From the NCBI RefSeq assembly GCF_022376445.1, contig NW_025955465.1, forward strand, positions 1 to 26,152: a stretch of 26,152 nucleotides of DNA. Reading direction: 5' to 3'. The translations under genes and the position numbers were made by a program. The DNA is from Fomitopsis serialis. Lineage: Eukaryota > Basidiomycota > Agaricomycetes > Polyporales > Fomitopsidaceae. The number at the start of each line of letters is the position of its first letter. The stretch's first letter is position 1. The notes beneath the pieces are model-generated. The model was not told where the DNA came from. It worked only from the letters and a program-made list of their open reading frames with translations, and did not search any database. Positions 10,526 to 21,732 of this stretch are shown piece after piece.

Positions 10526-12140
10526 CTAAACTGACCAGCCGCGAAACTCTGCGTCCGAGATTTTGAACTTGTCGACTGGATCGAGACTGTAGGTGCCTGA
10601 CGATTCGCCGGAGCTTCCCTCGACGTGAGATGTCACGATCTCAACAGTCGTATGGGGCTCCTGGCTAATCGCGAACGACAGTCGTCCACCGTGTGTGGAC
10701 AGAGTGGAATCTGAGCGTTTTACAAATGCGCGGTTGATCAGGTTCGTCAGGAGAGAGTTGGCATAGCTGGGTGGGCATGATGAGTTCAAATTCGGAGTCA
10801 AGCAGAAGTGGAGTGGCGACGTACACCTTGCTCAGAATTTCTGCGCTGCACGATGGGGTAAGGTCGGTAGATAATAATAAATATCCCGACACTTACGGTG
10901 CAAGATAGTAGAGTCTGTTCTATCGGCGGGGAATGCTCAGCCAAAGGACATGAACGTTCATGGGCAGACGCACGGGACACGCCAAACACAGAATGACATC
11001 AGCCGCGGCTATGCTCGCTGTTCAACTCGTAGTCAGTACTCTGACAGACGGGAGGTGTGCGCGAGACCGACCCGTCATGGTTCCGGTTTCAACGGTCAGC
11101 CGGACGATTCTGTCTAGCGTTCTGTCGGTGCTGCTATATTGCCCCGCCTTCCTCTTCAAGATCTGTATTATCACGATGCAGTATCAGTAGGCAACATGTC
11201 TCTATGTTTCGATTGTACGGACCAATATCGTCATAGACACAGCGATTAGTATGTCCGCGAGAATGCTCCCTAGCAACCAAGTCTGCGACAATATTAAGAA
11301 ACTAGACTCGGTAAGAACATGTCACTGCTTACGATCACCGGGCCCTTGAATTGTGAGAGATTGAGAAGTGACGGGTTATATATTTTCATCTGCACAGATA
11401 CATCGAGATTAGAGCGAGATTATTCCTCTGAGAGAAGCCAGGTACCTGAGCACCGAACGCGATCCCCCCTGCAGCTTGCGCTACTGCCAGCTATGCATGA
11501 CCTCGTTAGTTTCATGTCAAAATGACATTGCGACTAACGTACTACGGCGATGATTCCCGACAGTATGCGAGAGCCGCTGAGGCGCAAGATGCGCCACGCA
11601 TAGAAGACCTGCACCACGAGGGCTATGACTGCGCTCATGACAGACACGCTGAACCATGAGTTGTTGATGGCTACCAGGGCGTCGAGTTCTCCATAGTCAT
11701 ACACGTAGTTGTCGAACGACGCAGCTGTCAGCAGGCCCGTCTGAACCCACTCGAAAATGAGTGTGCCATAGACTGAAGGATTCAGCGGTTGAGAACGTGC
11801 TCCGTCCGATATCAAGAGGGGAGAGGGATTACCTAGGCATTGCAGAGACAGCCTGTCTTGCGGATAATAAATATGGTACATGTCTAGCATGTGTGGTTCG
11901 TTACGTTCGCTTGGTTTGACATGTCGATGAGACTTACACGTCTGGTTCGTCAACACCCCCAAGAGTCCCCAGTTCATCAAGAGACCCAGCATCTACTTGC
12001 CGCAGTCAGCTTCCGCATATATGACCACAAAGCGCGAGACTTGCCATCGGGCCGATCCTACGTCCGCGAGCTCAGCGGGTGCTTCCAGAGGCAAGCATGG
12101 GGGCGACGTACAACAGACTCGGCTTCTGGGAGGTGGCCAT
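10526..12140 (-). CDS. DUF6534 seven-helix membrane protein, complete
   Basis: Complete 316-aa DUF6534-type integral membrane protein of unknown function. Thirteen exons: 12140-12112, 12057-12045, 11992-11938, 11883-11833, 11772-11546, 11490-11446, 11389-11339, 11282-11223, 11162-11072, 11017-10974, 10919-10897, 10845-10825 and 10766-10526, together 951 nt. The N-terminus MATSQKPSLLIGPM leads into LGLLMNWGLLGVL (helix 1). Further helices are VYGTLIFEWVQTGLL, VMSAVIALVVQVFYAW, LAVAQAAGGIAFG, TWLLGSILADILIAV, AAADVILCLACP and the YANSLLTNL segment, before a hydrophilic Ser/Thr-rich tail. Exon 2 is a 13-nt microexon, and the intron after it starts with GC (GATG|GCAAGT). A TATATA run lies on the minus strand about 45 nt upstream of the ATG (12184-12189). 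The gene is intact, unlike its relatives at 4133-5628 (5' end unresolved) and 2787-3303 (fragment). Confidence 0.83.
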
Positions 12141-13721
12141 TGCGGCCAGATCGGGCCACTAGAAGGAACGTGCAACGGGTGGGATATATGAGCTATGTAC
12201 AATTGCTGCAACCAGTTATTATAAGGACGCGCTCGGTGCTTTACGACAGTACGAGTCCATGAGTACTCACGGAAGACCCGATCAGCACCACGGGCTGAAT
12301 CTAGAGAGCCGGGTGATGGCACGTAGCCAGCTGCGGTAGGGACGCACTGGAGGGATCGCGACGCCGGCGAGAACACGTCTCCTATATATGTTCGCATCCG
12401 GATCATCCCTACACAGCAAAAGGCAGAAGGCAGAAGAGCGCCAAATGCTTCATTGCGCCCGACCGCTGCCCAGCAGATGACCATTGACGGCCGCAGATGC
12501 GATGATCCTGCGCCGTGAGAAGTGCAGCATGTGGATTGTGGGCGATCCGTGTTCGGCCTTTCGAGCCTTGATGCTCATCTTGGTATACTAGTCGAGTATT
12601 AGCATGCCTCGGATGCGGATTGAGATGGGGATTGTTCACCGGCATCTGGGGTGTATGTCCGATCGGATGACAGGAGAACTGTGTCTTGACGCGGGCGATG
12701 AAGCTAACGCGGCACATACACCCCTGCTAGTGGACATTAGGCTCCAAAATCGCGATATCGCTCTGTCATGCTGGGAAGAGCTGTTCTCATGACTGTAGTT
12801 AACATCCTGAGAAACCAATGAGGAACCCATTGTTATCAGTAGGAACGTAACGCATATAGGCTGCGACGTTGTCTAGGGTAACGCGAAGAATTCTGACCTC
12901 TTGCGCACTGATCAGCCCATGCCATGCAGGGGGTTGCATTGATCTCATCACGAAGAGGGCCGGGAGAACGAAGGGTACGAAAACGCGAAGTCGACCACTG
13001 TAGCAGATATGTCAACGTTTCAACGCTCATCACCCGCCATGGCGAGACATTGACACAGCGCTGATATCCATGGTGTGACCGACAGGGTGAGAAGAACTTT
13101 GTGTTCCCATGAAGAAGATGATATGAGCTTCCCGACACCAAAGTACAGAAGCGAAATGTTCGTACTCACTTATCCACCCTGGTGACATTGTTACGGCGCA
13201 CCTCTGCACGATCTCGCGAGCAAATAAACAGTGTCCTGTACATACCGCAGACTCGTCGCGGTCATTGTACACACGGCCTGGTGTCCGCCAAGCCCAGTCG
13301 CGCAGTTAGATGGTGGACCAATGAATGATTAATGAAGCCTCGTTTCATGGAGCAAGGTTTTGAGAGAATATGGCGCTTCGACACAGTATTGACGATAGAG
13401 AGTCCCTTGCGACTGTGGGACGAAGACAAAGTGTGCCGCATGCGCACTCAGTACTCAGCCAGTAAGTTGCACAGTTCGACGTGTACAGGTGGTAGGCTGC
13501 CACCGAGGGCGGAATGATATTTGGAGCAAACACAGGCAAACAGCGCGCTGCCGCTGCCGCAGTGGCCACGGTGACGCATCGCGCAACGGTCTCGCCCAAG
13601 CGCTCAAGCGTCGCTGCTTGTCCATCCCGCCTGCCTGTCTCCTTGCTGTGTCCGCCTGGTCTTTGCACGCGTAACACAGCCCGTGCCTCAACGACAGAGA
13701 CACCCATCGGATGTCTTCATC
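12141..13721. other. Spacer between divergent DUF6534 and UGO1-like genes
   Basis: About 1.58 kb containing the promoters of two divergent genes. Open frames here are short, have no recognisable motifs and show no consistent splice structure. I see no transposon ends, tRNA or repeats. Confidence 0.5.
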
Positions 13722-15312
13722 ATGACCTCCGCGCCAACATCGTTGCGCGACTACTACGCGGCACCGTCGAATGCATGGTCCTTCATCCCAGCAACTCTTC
13801 CCGGCTCTCCGGAAAACTCGACAGACATCTACTCTCCCGCAACCTCCTCCTCTTCATATGAATGGTCCACACGGACCAACACCAATCCCCTCTTTGATCT
13901 TTCTGCGACATACGCATCGGCTGAGGATGGCTTTGACGTTAAGCTAGTCGCCCAAGGCCTTGTCACCGCGGCGTTGTCTAGCTATGCGAGCCAGGCTCTT
14001 ACGATGCCGTTCGAAGTTGGGAAGACCCTTCTGCAGGTACAATGGGTTCCAAGGGATATAGTCGAGGCGGCCGCGGGCGTAACATTGTCAATGGACCCCA
14101 TGGACGAGGAAGAAGAGGTATGCAGTTGCAGTCTGACCACGTCTCCAGTACCTGTCACTGATATGCAGCTGTACTGGCCCTTCTAGCTCAGTGACACCTC
14201 AATTGACAACGACGCGTACTTTGCAGACCCGAGCAAAATCGAGGCTGAGGGTGCTACTCCTCCACCTCCGCGACTCGCCGATGAGCGAGGTTACGTCGTG
14301 CGACAATCTGTACTGGATGAAGGTGCAACGCCAGAATATATCATGCCTGTCGGCTTAGCAGACGGAACATGGGGTATGATAAAACAGCTTGGTCGTTTCC
14401 GTTCTGAAGGCTGGTTGTCATTGTGGAAAGGTCTGCTACATATCTATGCACGACGACTTTCGCCCTAACGTCCTCCCAGGGCTGCTAACGACAACCGTCC
14501 ATGAGGCTCTCTATAATGGCCTGCAGCCATCCTGCCACACCATCCTTCAATATGTCCTCTCACCAATGTTCCCCTCCCTCTCTTCCGCATCATCCTCGCT
14601 CCTCCTACCCGTCGCCTCACACACCCTCGCGGGCTTCATACTCTCTCCCCTCCAGCTCGTTCGCACCCGACTAATAATCCAATCCGCCAACCCCCGCTTC
14701 CGCACCTACTCCGGCCCCATCGACGCGCTCTCACAGATCCTCGCGCACGAAGGCGGCCTGCACGGCGTGTACCTCCACCCGCACCTGCTCATTCCCACTC
14801 TTCTCGAGCACACCCTCCGCGGGCTCATCCCGCTCACGCTCCCCGCACTCATCGCGTCCTACATCGGCTTCGGCACACACCTCTCGCCCGACATGCACCC
14901 CGTCCTGTGGAACGTCTCCGAGCTCCTCGGCGACTTCGCAGGCTCGCTGATCATGCTCCCGATCGAGACCATCCGACGACGGCTCCAAGCGCAGACGCGC
15001 GGCACCGCGAAGCCGCTCCGCGCGTGCGTGGAGATGCGCCCCGCGCCGTACAACGGCGTCGTGGATGCGCTGTGGCACATCATCACGGAGGAGCGCTCGG
15101 ACCGCCCGATTCGCACGCACGCACGGAGGAAAAGCAAGGGCAAGGCGAAGGAGGGCGCAGTGGAGGAAGAGGAGAAGAGGAGCTGGCTGGGGAACACGGG
15201 CATCGGACAGCTGTACCGTGGTCTGGGAGTCCGGCTCGCGGTGGGCTTCACCGTATTCGTGCTTGCTTCATTGAGTGACAAGGAATCTGATGGAGGGTGG
15301 GCAGAGTTGTGA
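13722..15312 (+). CDS. UGO1: UGO1-like mitochondrial fusion/carrier-fold protein
   Basis: Mitochondrial-carrier-fold protein most like fungal Ugo1, the outer-membrane factor that links Fzo1 and Mgm1 in mitochondrial fusion. Exons 13722-14117, 14187-14430 and 14480-15312 give 490 aa. Degenerate carrier signatures are seen: PFEVGK (96-101), PLQLVR (270-275) and PIETIRR (374-380). A Ser/Thr-rich hydrophilic N-terminus (1-60) and long linkers, including the basic/acidic insert RRKSKGKAKEG and EEEEK near the C-terminus, are unlike metabolite carriers, which are about 300 aa. LSLWKG at the exon 2-3 junction is a carrier-type helix end split by the intron. The ATG at 13722 is chosen for the downstream similarity; an upstream in-frame ATG at 13683 is possible. 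The gene is convergent with the Myb-zinc-finger gene. Confidence 0.78.
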
Positions 15313-15848
15313 GGCGTGGGTTAGATTCCGGATGTACCGTCACAGCTCAGTCCCTAATAGTACATTGACACGTCTAATGAGTATAATGACCCCCCATGAG
15401 ATTGGCTTCCTGATGTTTTGTTACGGTCGGTGGTGCGCAAGTACCAATCGCTTTGCAAGCTGAGCCCATCTGACGTCCGCAACAAATCGGGTCCGACTGT
15501 AGACGGAGTTGATGGACGGCATCCGCGGGCAAGAGCCACCATAATCTTGCTTGTGTCTTCTAGGTTGATTCGTCTTGGGAGTGCTGTCATGCAGTGCGTC
15601 AATTGACCGCCGAGGGAGCCTGACGCTCTCAAAGTTTCAGACGGCAACTGAGAACATGGCCGAGATCCTCCCCGTACGAGGCATTCCTCCTTGCAGCATG
15701 GTGGTCCTCTCTGTAGCTCCATATACAATTGAGGACTCTGAATTGAATTGGTGACACCTTGGGGACCGCTCGTGGCACCTGGGCAGGAGCAGCGGCGCCC
15801 CCCAACGTCAACGGGTCTTCGCTAAGCAATGCACAGAGACGCCATGCG
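15313..15848. other. Convergent 3' intergenic region
   Basis: 536 bp between two converging stop codons. It contains no coding signal I can support and presumably holds both 3' UTRs. Confidence 0.5.
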
Positions 15849-18013
15849 TCATCCCGCTGCGGAAGGATCCCTCCGCTGCATCTTCTCTGCCACTTTCCGA
15901 GCGAGAGAAGGGGGGACGGTGTCGAGCTGGACAGGGAGCTCCGCTGGGTGGCCCTGCCGGATGGTCAGCGTGATCCGTGTGCCAACAGAATTCAACAGTT
16001 CAATCTAGACGCACATGGGCTACATGATAACGCAGGCCGCTGAGCTGCTTGTATTGGCTGTGACACCCGGAGTGCGGGCAGGGGAAAGTCTTCCGGGGTT
16101 TCGGTCGACTCTCATCCGAGGAGACGATGGCTGGCGTCGAAGTGTCTCCCTCTGCTGGCCCCGTACGCCGATTCGCCGCAAGGGCTTGTGCAAAATGAGC
16201 CTTCGATCTACAGAGCAGTCTTAGGCAGCAGGCATGGAACATTGATACAAAAACGTACACCTGCAAATGGTATTGGAGGCCGTTGATACTCTGATACAAA
16301 TCACTTTCAGCAGGACGTTGAACAGCGCAGACATCTGTGTCACCTTCCAGCTCTTCTTGCACCCCGCTAAACCGCATTTGAACGGCGTACTACCGCCAAG
16401 GTCTGCGGCATGCTGTGCTTTGTTGTGGTCACTCAACTCCTTAGACGTCGCGTAGCGCGCGCTGCTGGACGGTGCGCCGTCGGACCAGCAGTCAGGATGC
16501 CCGCAAGCGTAAGCGAGGACAGAAGGGCTGCAAGCAGTCGTCAATACTCGAACGAATCAATGGTCGGTTCGAATGCGAATGCTCACTCCGCTGTGGCACT
16601 TAGAGTCGATGAGAGTCGAGGGGGCGGTCCTTCGCGGATAACATGACGCGAAGGAGGAGGTTTCTTGGCCTTTTCCGCTGGCGTGCGGTAGTAGCTGGTA
16701 GCTGACCTTGGCTCCTCCAAATCCAGCTGAGACCCTGGTTCCTGGCTTGCGACACGAGGTGAAGATGGGGTAGAAGCAGCCGTTGGAGATTCTGTACTCT
16801 CCTGAACAATGGTGGGGCCGGGAACTTCGTCGTCTACCATACCTTCATTTGTCGTTCCTTCGCTGGGACTTGGATGGGAGCCTAGAGGGACTTGACTAAA
16901 TGGTTGCCCGTCCGATGGTACATGCTCCGTCGAAGGTTCGATTGCGGGGTTCTCGCCGGTATCCGCAGTGAAAGACATATCATAGAAAGCATTTGACTGA
17001 TTGACAAGGTTCAGCGAAGAACCTTGGGGCTCAGTCTGCATCGAAGTATCGAATGCCGCATTGAGGCCAGTAGGAAATTGAGTAGGGTCGTAATTGTACG
17101 ACGTTGGATGCCCGTTCGTCGAAGTATCTTGCTGAGGCAGAGGCATCGACAAGGGATCATACTGGAAGCAACTCCCATCGAAGTGATTTCTGTGGATGCC
17201 AGACGGCTCGCTATGGAAGGGACAAGCACAGAAGTATTCCGTGCGAGAGTTACCTTGGACAACGGGAGTCGGATACTGTGCCGGCACAGATGTCGAAGGG
17301 ACTAGCGATGGGTCCCAGAACGGACCTGCATGCTGATCTACTTCAGGTTGCCACTGCGGAGGTTGCTGGTTTTGCTCAGCGGCGGCGACACTTGTAGAAG
17401 TGCTACCCGCCTCGGTCTGGCGAATACCAGCGGTCTTCTTCCTCTCCATCATTCTCCATCTGGAACACGAATGTTGTCAAGCGGGATGCCAGTCAGTAGC
17501 ATCGTAACTTGCCTGTTGCGGCACGCCAGGCTACTTCTATTCAGCTCCTGGCCTATGACCCCCCACTTGCCTCCCACTCGCGCATATGCGTCTAGAAGTT
17601 GGCCGTCTTCTTCCGACGTCCATTCCTCGCGCTTCAAAGACGGATCTAAGGCCTCACGGTACCGCTTCGAGCAGGCATCATCCGTCCGCCCAGGAATGTT
17701 GCGGGCAATCACGGCCCACTTCGTTCCATGTATCGCGTACAGCGAGCGAAGCAACTGGTCTTCCTCCGCTGTCCAGGCTGTCTTCTTGACATTCGGCGAA
17801 AGCGAGTGAAGCCAGCGCTATTCATAACATTGAAGGTCTTGAAGCAGTCGCATAGGTCGATATACGCACCTTCCTACATGCCTTGTTCGTACGACCGGGC
17901 ACGGACAGTGCTACTGTCTTCCAGTTATCGACCTCGCCATGGACAGCGACGGCCTGCGTGAGAAGTCTATCTTCCTCTGCGGTCCATGGTTTGCCCACGC
18001 CTCTCTCTTGCAT
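15849..18013 (-). CDS. Myb (three-repeat) plus C2H2 zinc-finger transcription factor
   Basis: Nuclear DNA-binding protein, 611 aa. Exons 18013-17870, 17817-17513, 17459-16587, 16527-16344, 16290-16259, 16207-16015 and 15953-15849 total 612 codons with all phases consistent. Three Myb/SANT repeats fill residues 1-159, each with spaced Trp and an ACxxR(W/Y) end: WTAEEDRLL...GRTNKACRKRW, WTAEEDQLL...GRTDDACSKRY and WTSEEDGQLL...SSLACRNRW. A Pro/Ser/Gln-rich acidic linker follows (about 165-440). C2H2 fingers come after: C449/C454/H475/H480, C492/C497/H510/H517 and C556/C561/H574/H579; the last two have the GLxYH signature of Sfp1-like fingers. The join between linker and fingers depends on intron 16586-16528 (GTGAGC...TTGCAG); without it the Myb frame stops at 16583. 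Intron 2 starts with GC (ACAG|GCAAGT). Gene models may wrongly split it in two. Confidence 0.8.
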
Positions 18014-18215
18014 TAGACAAAGACCATAGAGTAGCGAACGCGTGTAGAGTCGAGCCTCGTTTCAGCGAAGGTGCTTTCCAAAGAAGCAGCCGAACCAGTA
18101 CATGTCGATGCCTGATCACGTGGAGTACAGAGATCGACTCGAACCCTTTGCGAACCGACTGATCGGACGACGTGGTTCAGCTTCTCAGCCACAGTTACGC
18201 TTGCTTGTTGCAGCC
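18014..18215. promoter_or_regulatory. Divergent promoter between Myb-C2H2 gene and PRP17
   Basis: Only 202 bp separate the two start codons, so the promoters must overlap. No TATA box is evident. The PRP17 frame is open upstream to an ATG at 18102, but the ATG at 18216 begins the conserved [13 protein letters not shown] start. Confidence 0.45.
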
Positions 18216-20324
18216 ATGTCTTCGTTCCTCCACGGCTACTCATCCGACGAAGACAATGGCCATGCTTCGAGAGATGCATTCGGGCTGTCGTCTCTGCCAA
18301 CGCAGAAGAAACCCAGACTGGAGGAGCCCGATGCAAGCAGCTACAGCACTGCAGCATCCATTGTACCGCAGGCTGCCCCCGATGTCCTAGCAGAGGTGCG
18401 TATCCCCCTCAGTCGCGTATTGCTACTCGTATTGATCGCTTGGTTTGTCGTGCAGGACCCGTTGAAACAGACGTCGCTGATTACACGACCAACCGACACG
18501 CAAATGAACGTGAACATCCCCTACAATGACATGACGCTCGCCATCCAAGGCCCCGAGAACCCGTTCGGTGACCGCAACCGCTTCCTGACCCAAAATGCGC
18601 TCGCAGGACATGTAGAAGAGCAAGCCATGACTGACCATGCCTTCCGGCAACAACACCTCACCCACGCTATCCTCGGCTACTCCGCTAATCCTTCCATAGA
18701 CCCGAATGCGCCGGCGATCCTTGGTTCGATAGAGAAGGCGCAGACCAATAACTTCGCGACCCTAGGCTCACTAAAAGCGCCCAAAAAGGACAAGAAGGAG
18801 CTGAAACGGAAGCGGAAAGCGAAAGGCGACTTGGAGGTCGTCGAAGGGGATGGTGCGTACGAGGGGCCATGGGCGCGTTGGGAGGGCGACGAGCCGCAAG
18901 GCCTGCTTCCTGGCGACGAGGTTGCGGAGGAGGGAGAGGAGGAAGTGGAGGAGGAGGAATCAGAAGAGGAAGTGGTGCAGCCGAAGAAAGCGAAGCCAAA
19001 ACGCGGCGCGCCAGGCCTGGAGTCGTCTGTCTTCCACGGCAAGTCGATGTACGACTATCAGGGACGGACGTACATGCACCCACCCGTCGCGGAGGCTCCA
19101 CAACTGCAGTCCGACGCGGGGGCACAGGAGACATTCATTCCGAAGGTGTGCGTTCATACGTGGACCGGTCATACGCAGGGCGTGTCGGTCGTACGGCTGT
19201 TCCCCGAAACGGGGCACTTGCTCCTCAGCGGGTCTATGGACACCAAAATCAAGGTTGGTCTTTTAGTAATGCGCCTTTGAGTTCGCGTTTTCATTCAGTC
19301 TTGTCAGTTGTGGGACGTGTACACCCACGGGAACTGCCTCCGCACCTTCCATGGTCACATGAAGGCCGTGAAGGACGTCACTTTCTCGAACGATGGCCGG
19401 AAATTCCTGTCCTGTGGATACGATAGGCAGATGAAGCTCTGGGATACGGAGACAGGACAGTGCCTGAAGCGCTTCAGCAATGGCAAGATTCCGTACGTCA
19501 TCCGATTTCATCCGGACGAAGACAAGCAACATACATTCCTGGCGGGTATGTCAGACAAGAAGATTATTCAGGTGTGTGCCTGCCCGCCCACCCCCCAGAC
19601 TGAATTATCCTGACTGCCCGTGTGTAGTATGACATGAACTCCGGCGAAATTACGCAGGAATACGACCAACATCTCGGGCCTGTCAACACAATTACCTTCG
19701 TCGATGAGAACCGGCGTTTCGTCACTACCTCCGACGACAAGACGATCCGGGCATGGGATTTCGATATCCCCGTGGTCATCAAGTACATTGCTGAGCCGCA
19801 CATGCACTCCATGCCTGCGGTCACGCTGCACCCCAGCAGTAAGTCCGGTCCCCATGCGTGTCCGTCCGATTCATTGACGCTGTCTTGACAGAGAAGTACT
19901 TTGCGGCGCAATCGCTAGACAACCAGATTCTGGTGTACAGCACCGATAATTTCAGGCAGGCGAGGAACAAGCGGTTCGCCGGGCACTCCGTCGCTGGGTA
20001 CGCCTGCCAAGTTGGATTCTCGCCCGATGGCAAGTGGATAAGCAGCGGCGACGGCGAGGGGAACGTCGTATTCTGGGAATGGAAGACCGGCCGTATCAAG
20101 TCCCGGCTGAAGGCGCACTCCAAGGTAGTCATCGCGCACGAGTGGCTGCCACACGAGAGCGTAAGTAATTGTTGATCTCCATGCCGGAAGGTGGCGCTGA
20201 CGACGCCAATTGTGCAGTCGAAGGTCGTGACCGCATCTTGGGATGGCCTGATCAAGTTATGGGTAAGTCGGCGACTTCAATTGTATCTTCGCGGCGCTGA
20301 TGCGGAGTGCGTTCCTAGGACTGA
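18216..20324 (+). CDS. PRP17: Pre-mRNA-processing factor 17 (Prp17/Cdc40), WD40 splicing factor
   Basis: Spliceosomal WD40 protein needed at the second catalytic step of splicing; nuclear. Exons 18216-18395, 18456-19253, 19308-19571, 19628-19838, 19892-20160, 20218-20262 and 20319-20324 give 590 aa. The N-terminus ([13 protein letters not shown]) and the block [16 protein letters not shown] are family features. A lysine-rich NLS-like stretch ([15 protein letters not shown]) and an acidic [15 protein letters not shown] run precede the propeller. WD repeats begin at about residue 307 ([10 protein letters not shown]...[12 protein letters not shown]) and continue through [25 protein letters not shown] and [12 protein letters not shown]. 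The last exon codes one Asp and the stop: TGG|GTAAGT...CCTAG|GAC TGA. This restores the family's C-terminal WD. Reading on past the donor would add unrelated residues. Confidence 0.93.
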
Positions 20325-21551
20325 GCTAGTCTCGGGACGGCAGAAACCTATCATATTGCGAGGCGAGGCCTCGTTAGCAACCACTCGTGCGTTACCAAGC
20401 CGTGCATATCTCCAGGCACTGCTCGCAAGATGTATCTTCGTTGTATCATACTGCCACGCCAGGGCCGAGCCCCTGTGGGCCTGAAACGTTGCCTCTGCAC
20501 AATTGCGCGACACCTCCAAGTGGACCGTCTGTTCTCAGAAGGACATTGCCCTTCATTTGGCGATACCCTTCGTGATCCTTAAGCTGTGTCGGGCTAAAGA
20601 TGTGATGCAGCGCACCTGTACCTTGCTTGTGCTAAATGCATGGCGAAGATTTGCAGCACGGGTCGGACAGGCGTGAAGTGGCCGCTGTCCTGGCCCACGT
20701 TTACGGTAAGCTCATTGCGCTTATTGGAGCGAACCATCATAAGGTGTGATCTTCAACGATCGGCGCCGTTCGCTCTGGACTCGCACGTATGGGAACTGGA
20801 CGAGACAAAACGTTCGCAGCCGTGTGCTTCCGGGAATTACTGTGGGACGATGCTGTACCGGCATTTCCCTCCACGAGTCCCGGATCTTAATGCGCTATTG
20901 TGGCCAGAGCACAGTAATATGTACGTTGTCATTGTGCGAGCTGAATGGCTGACGACCGTGCTCGACAGATGAGAATCTTTGAGCACGACAGGAGCGACGT
21001 TTTATTGTTGGCGGGACCACAACTGCGATGAAGAATAACGCCTGTCGACAATAATGTTGTTGTCCTATTATGCTCTGGCCTGGAAGTGTGTCCGGCAAGC
21101 ATGACGCTGGTGGACGAAATCCAGCGGGGCATGATTGCACAAGGGTGCGGCATTACCAGAGTTTGCATCCGCCTGCCGTGCGGGTGCGAGTGAGGTGCCT
21201 GTCCGAAGCATCCTGGGCGTTCGCCGAGAATAGCGCAGAGCCTGTGTGAGGCTGCGTGCGCCAGGGCAAGTGAGCAGACGCGCCGTGCCGAGGAGGACGC
21301 GCTCGGGGGAACGGTGTGGCAGGGTGTGCCGGTCGGAAGCAGGAAGAGGCTCTTCCCGCGGTGAGAGCTGTCAGGGAGAGTCTGACAGGCACATTCATTT
21401 GAGACGTGCATGAGATCGATTGCGACAGAGGCCGGATCGAACGGGGCAGGGGGGCGCGAGGGCGGTGCGCGCACTTTTGCCGGGCACTGGGCAGGACGGC
21501 GAGGGGCGACGTGGGTTGGCGGGCGGTGGTGGCTGGCTGGCCAGGGCAGCA

Positions 21552-21579
21552 GGGGCGGCAGGGCCTGGGCGGGGGCGGG
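21552..21579 (+). repeat. G-quadruplex-prone tract
   Basis: Five runs of three or more G (21552-21555, 21561-21563, 21567-21569, 21571-21575, 21577-21579) are separated by loops of 1-5 nt, meeting the usual G4 pattern. Further G runs surround it (about 21440-21460 and 21590-21600). It lies roughly 250 bp upstream of the secreted-peptide ATG. Confidence 0.6.
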
Positions 21580-21732
21580 CGTGGCAGAGGAAGGGGGCGT
21601 GTGCCTGGGCGAGCGTGTGGCGGAAGAGGGAGCCGGCCAATTGAATCCACAACGGGAGGTCGGTGCCAGTCTCCCCTTGCGCAGGGGCACGTGCCTCCAG
21701 CTGCCCCTGGCCTAAGCTCCGTCATATCGTGC

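Noticed and set aside
11993..12484. 163-codon minus-strand frame upstream of the DUF6534 gene
   Set aside because: It runs through the promoter, exon 1 and introns of that gene in the wrong frame; the spliced N-terminus explains the locus better.
14731..15281. Overlapping open frames antisense to and in other phases of the UGO1-like gene
   Set aside because: Shadows of a high-GC coding exon; no independent signals.
16221..16544. Separate small zinc-finger gene starting near 16544
   Set aside because: The preceding intron 16586-16528 joins it in phase to the Myb gene, and there is no ATG for a separate start in the frame.
20929..21690. 253-codon minus-strand open frame
   Set aside because: Pro/Ala/Arg/Ser-rich product expected from the complement of a G-rich tract; no motifs, no splice structure, no family similarity.
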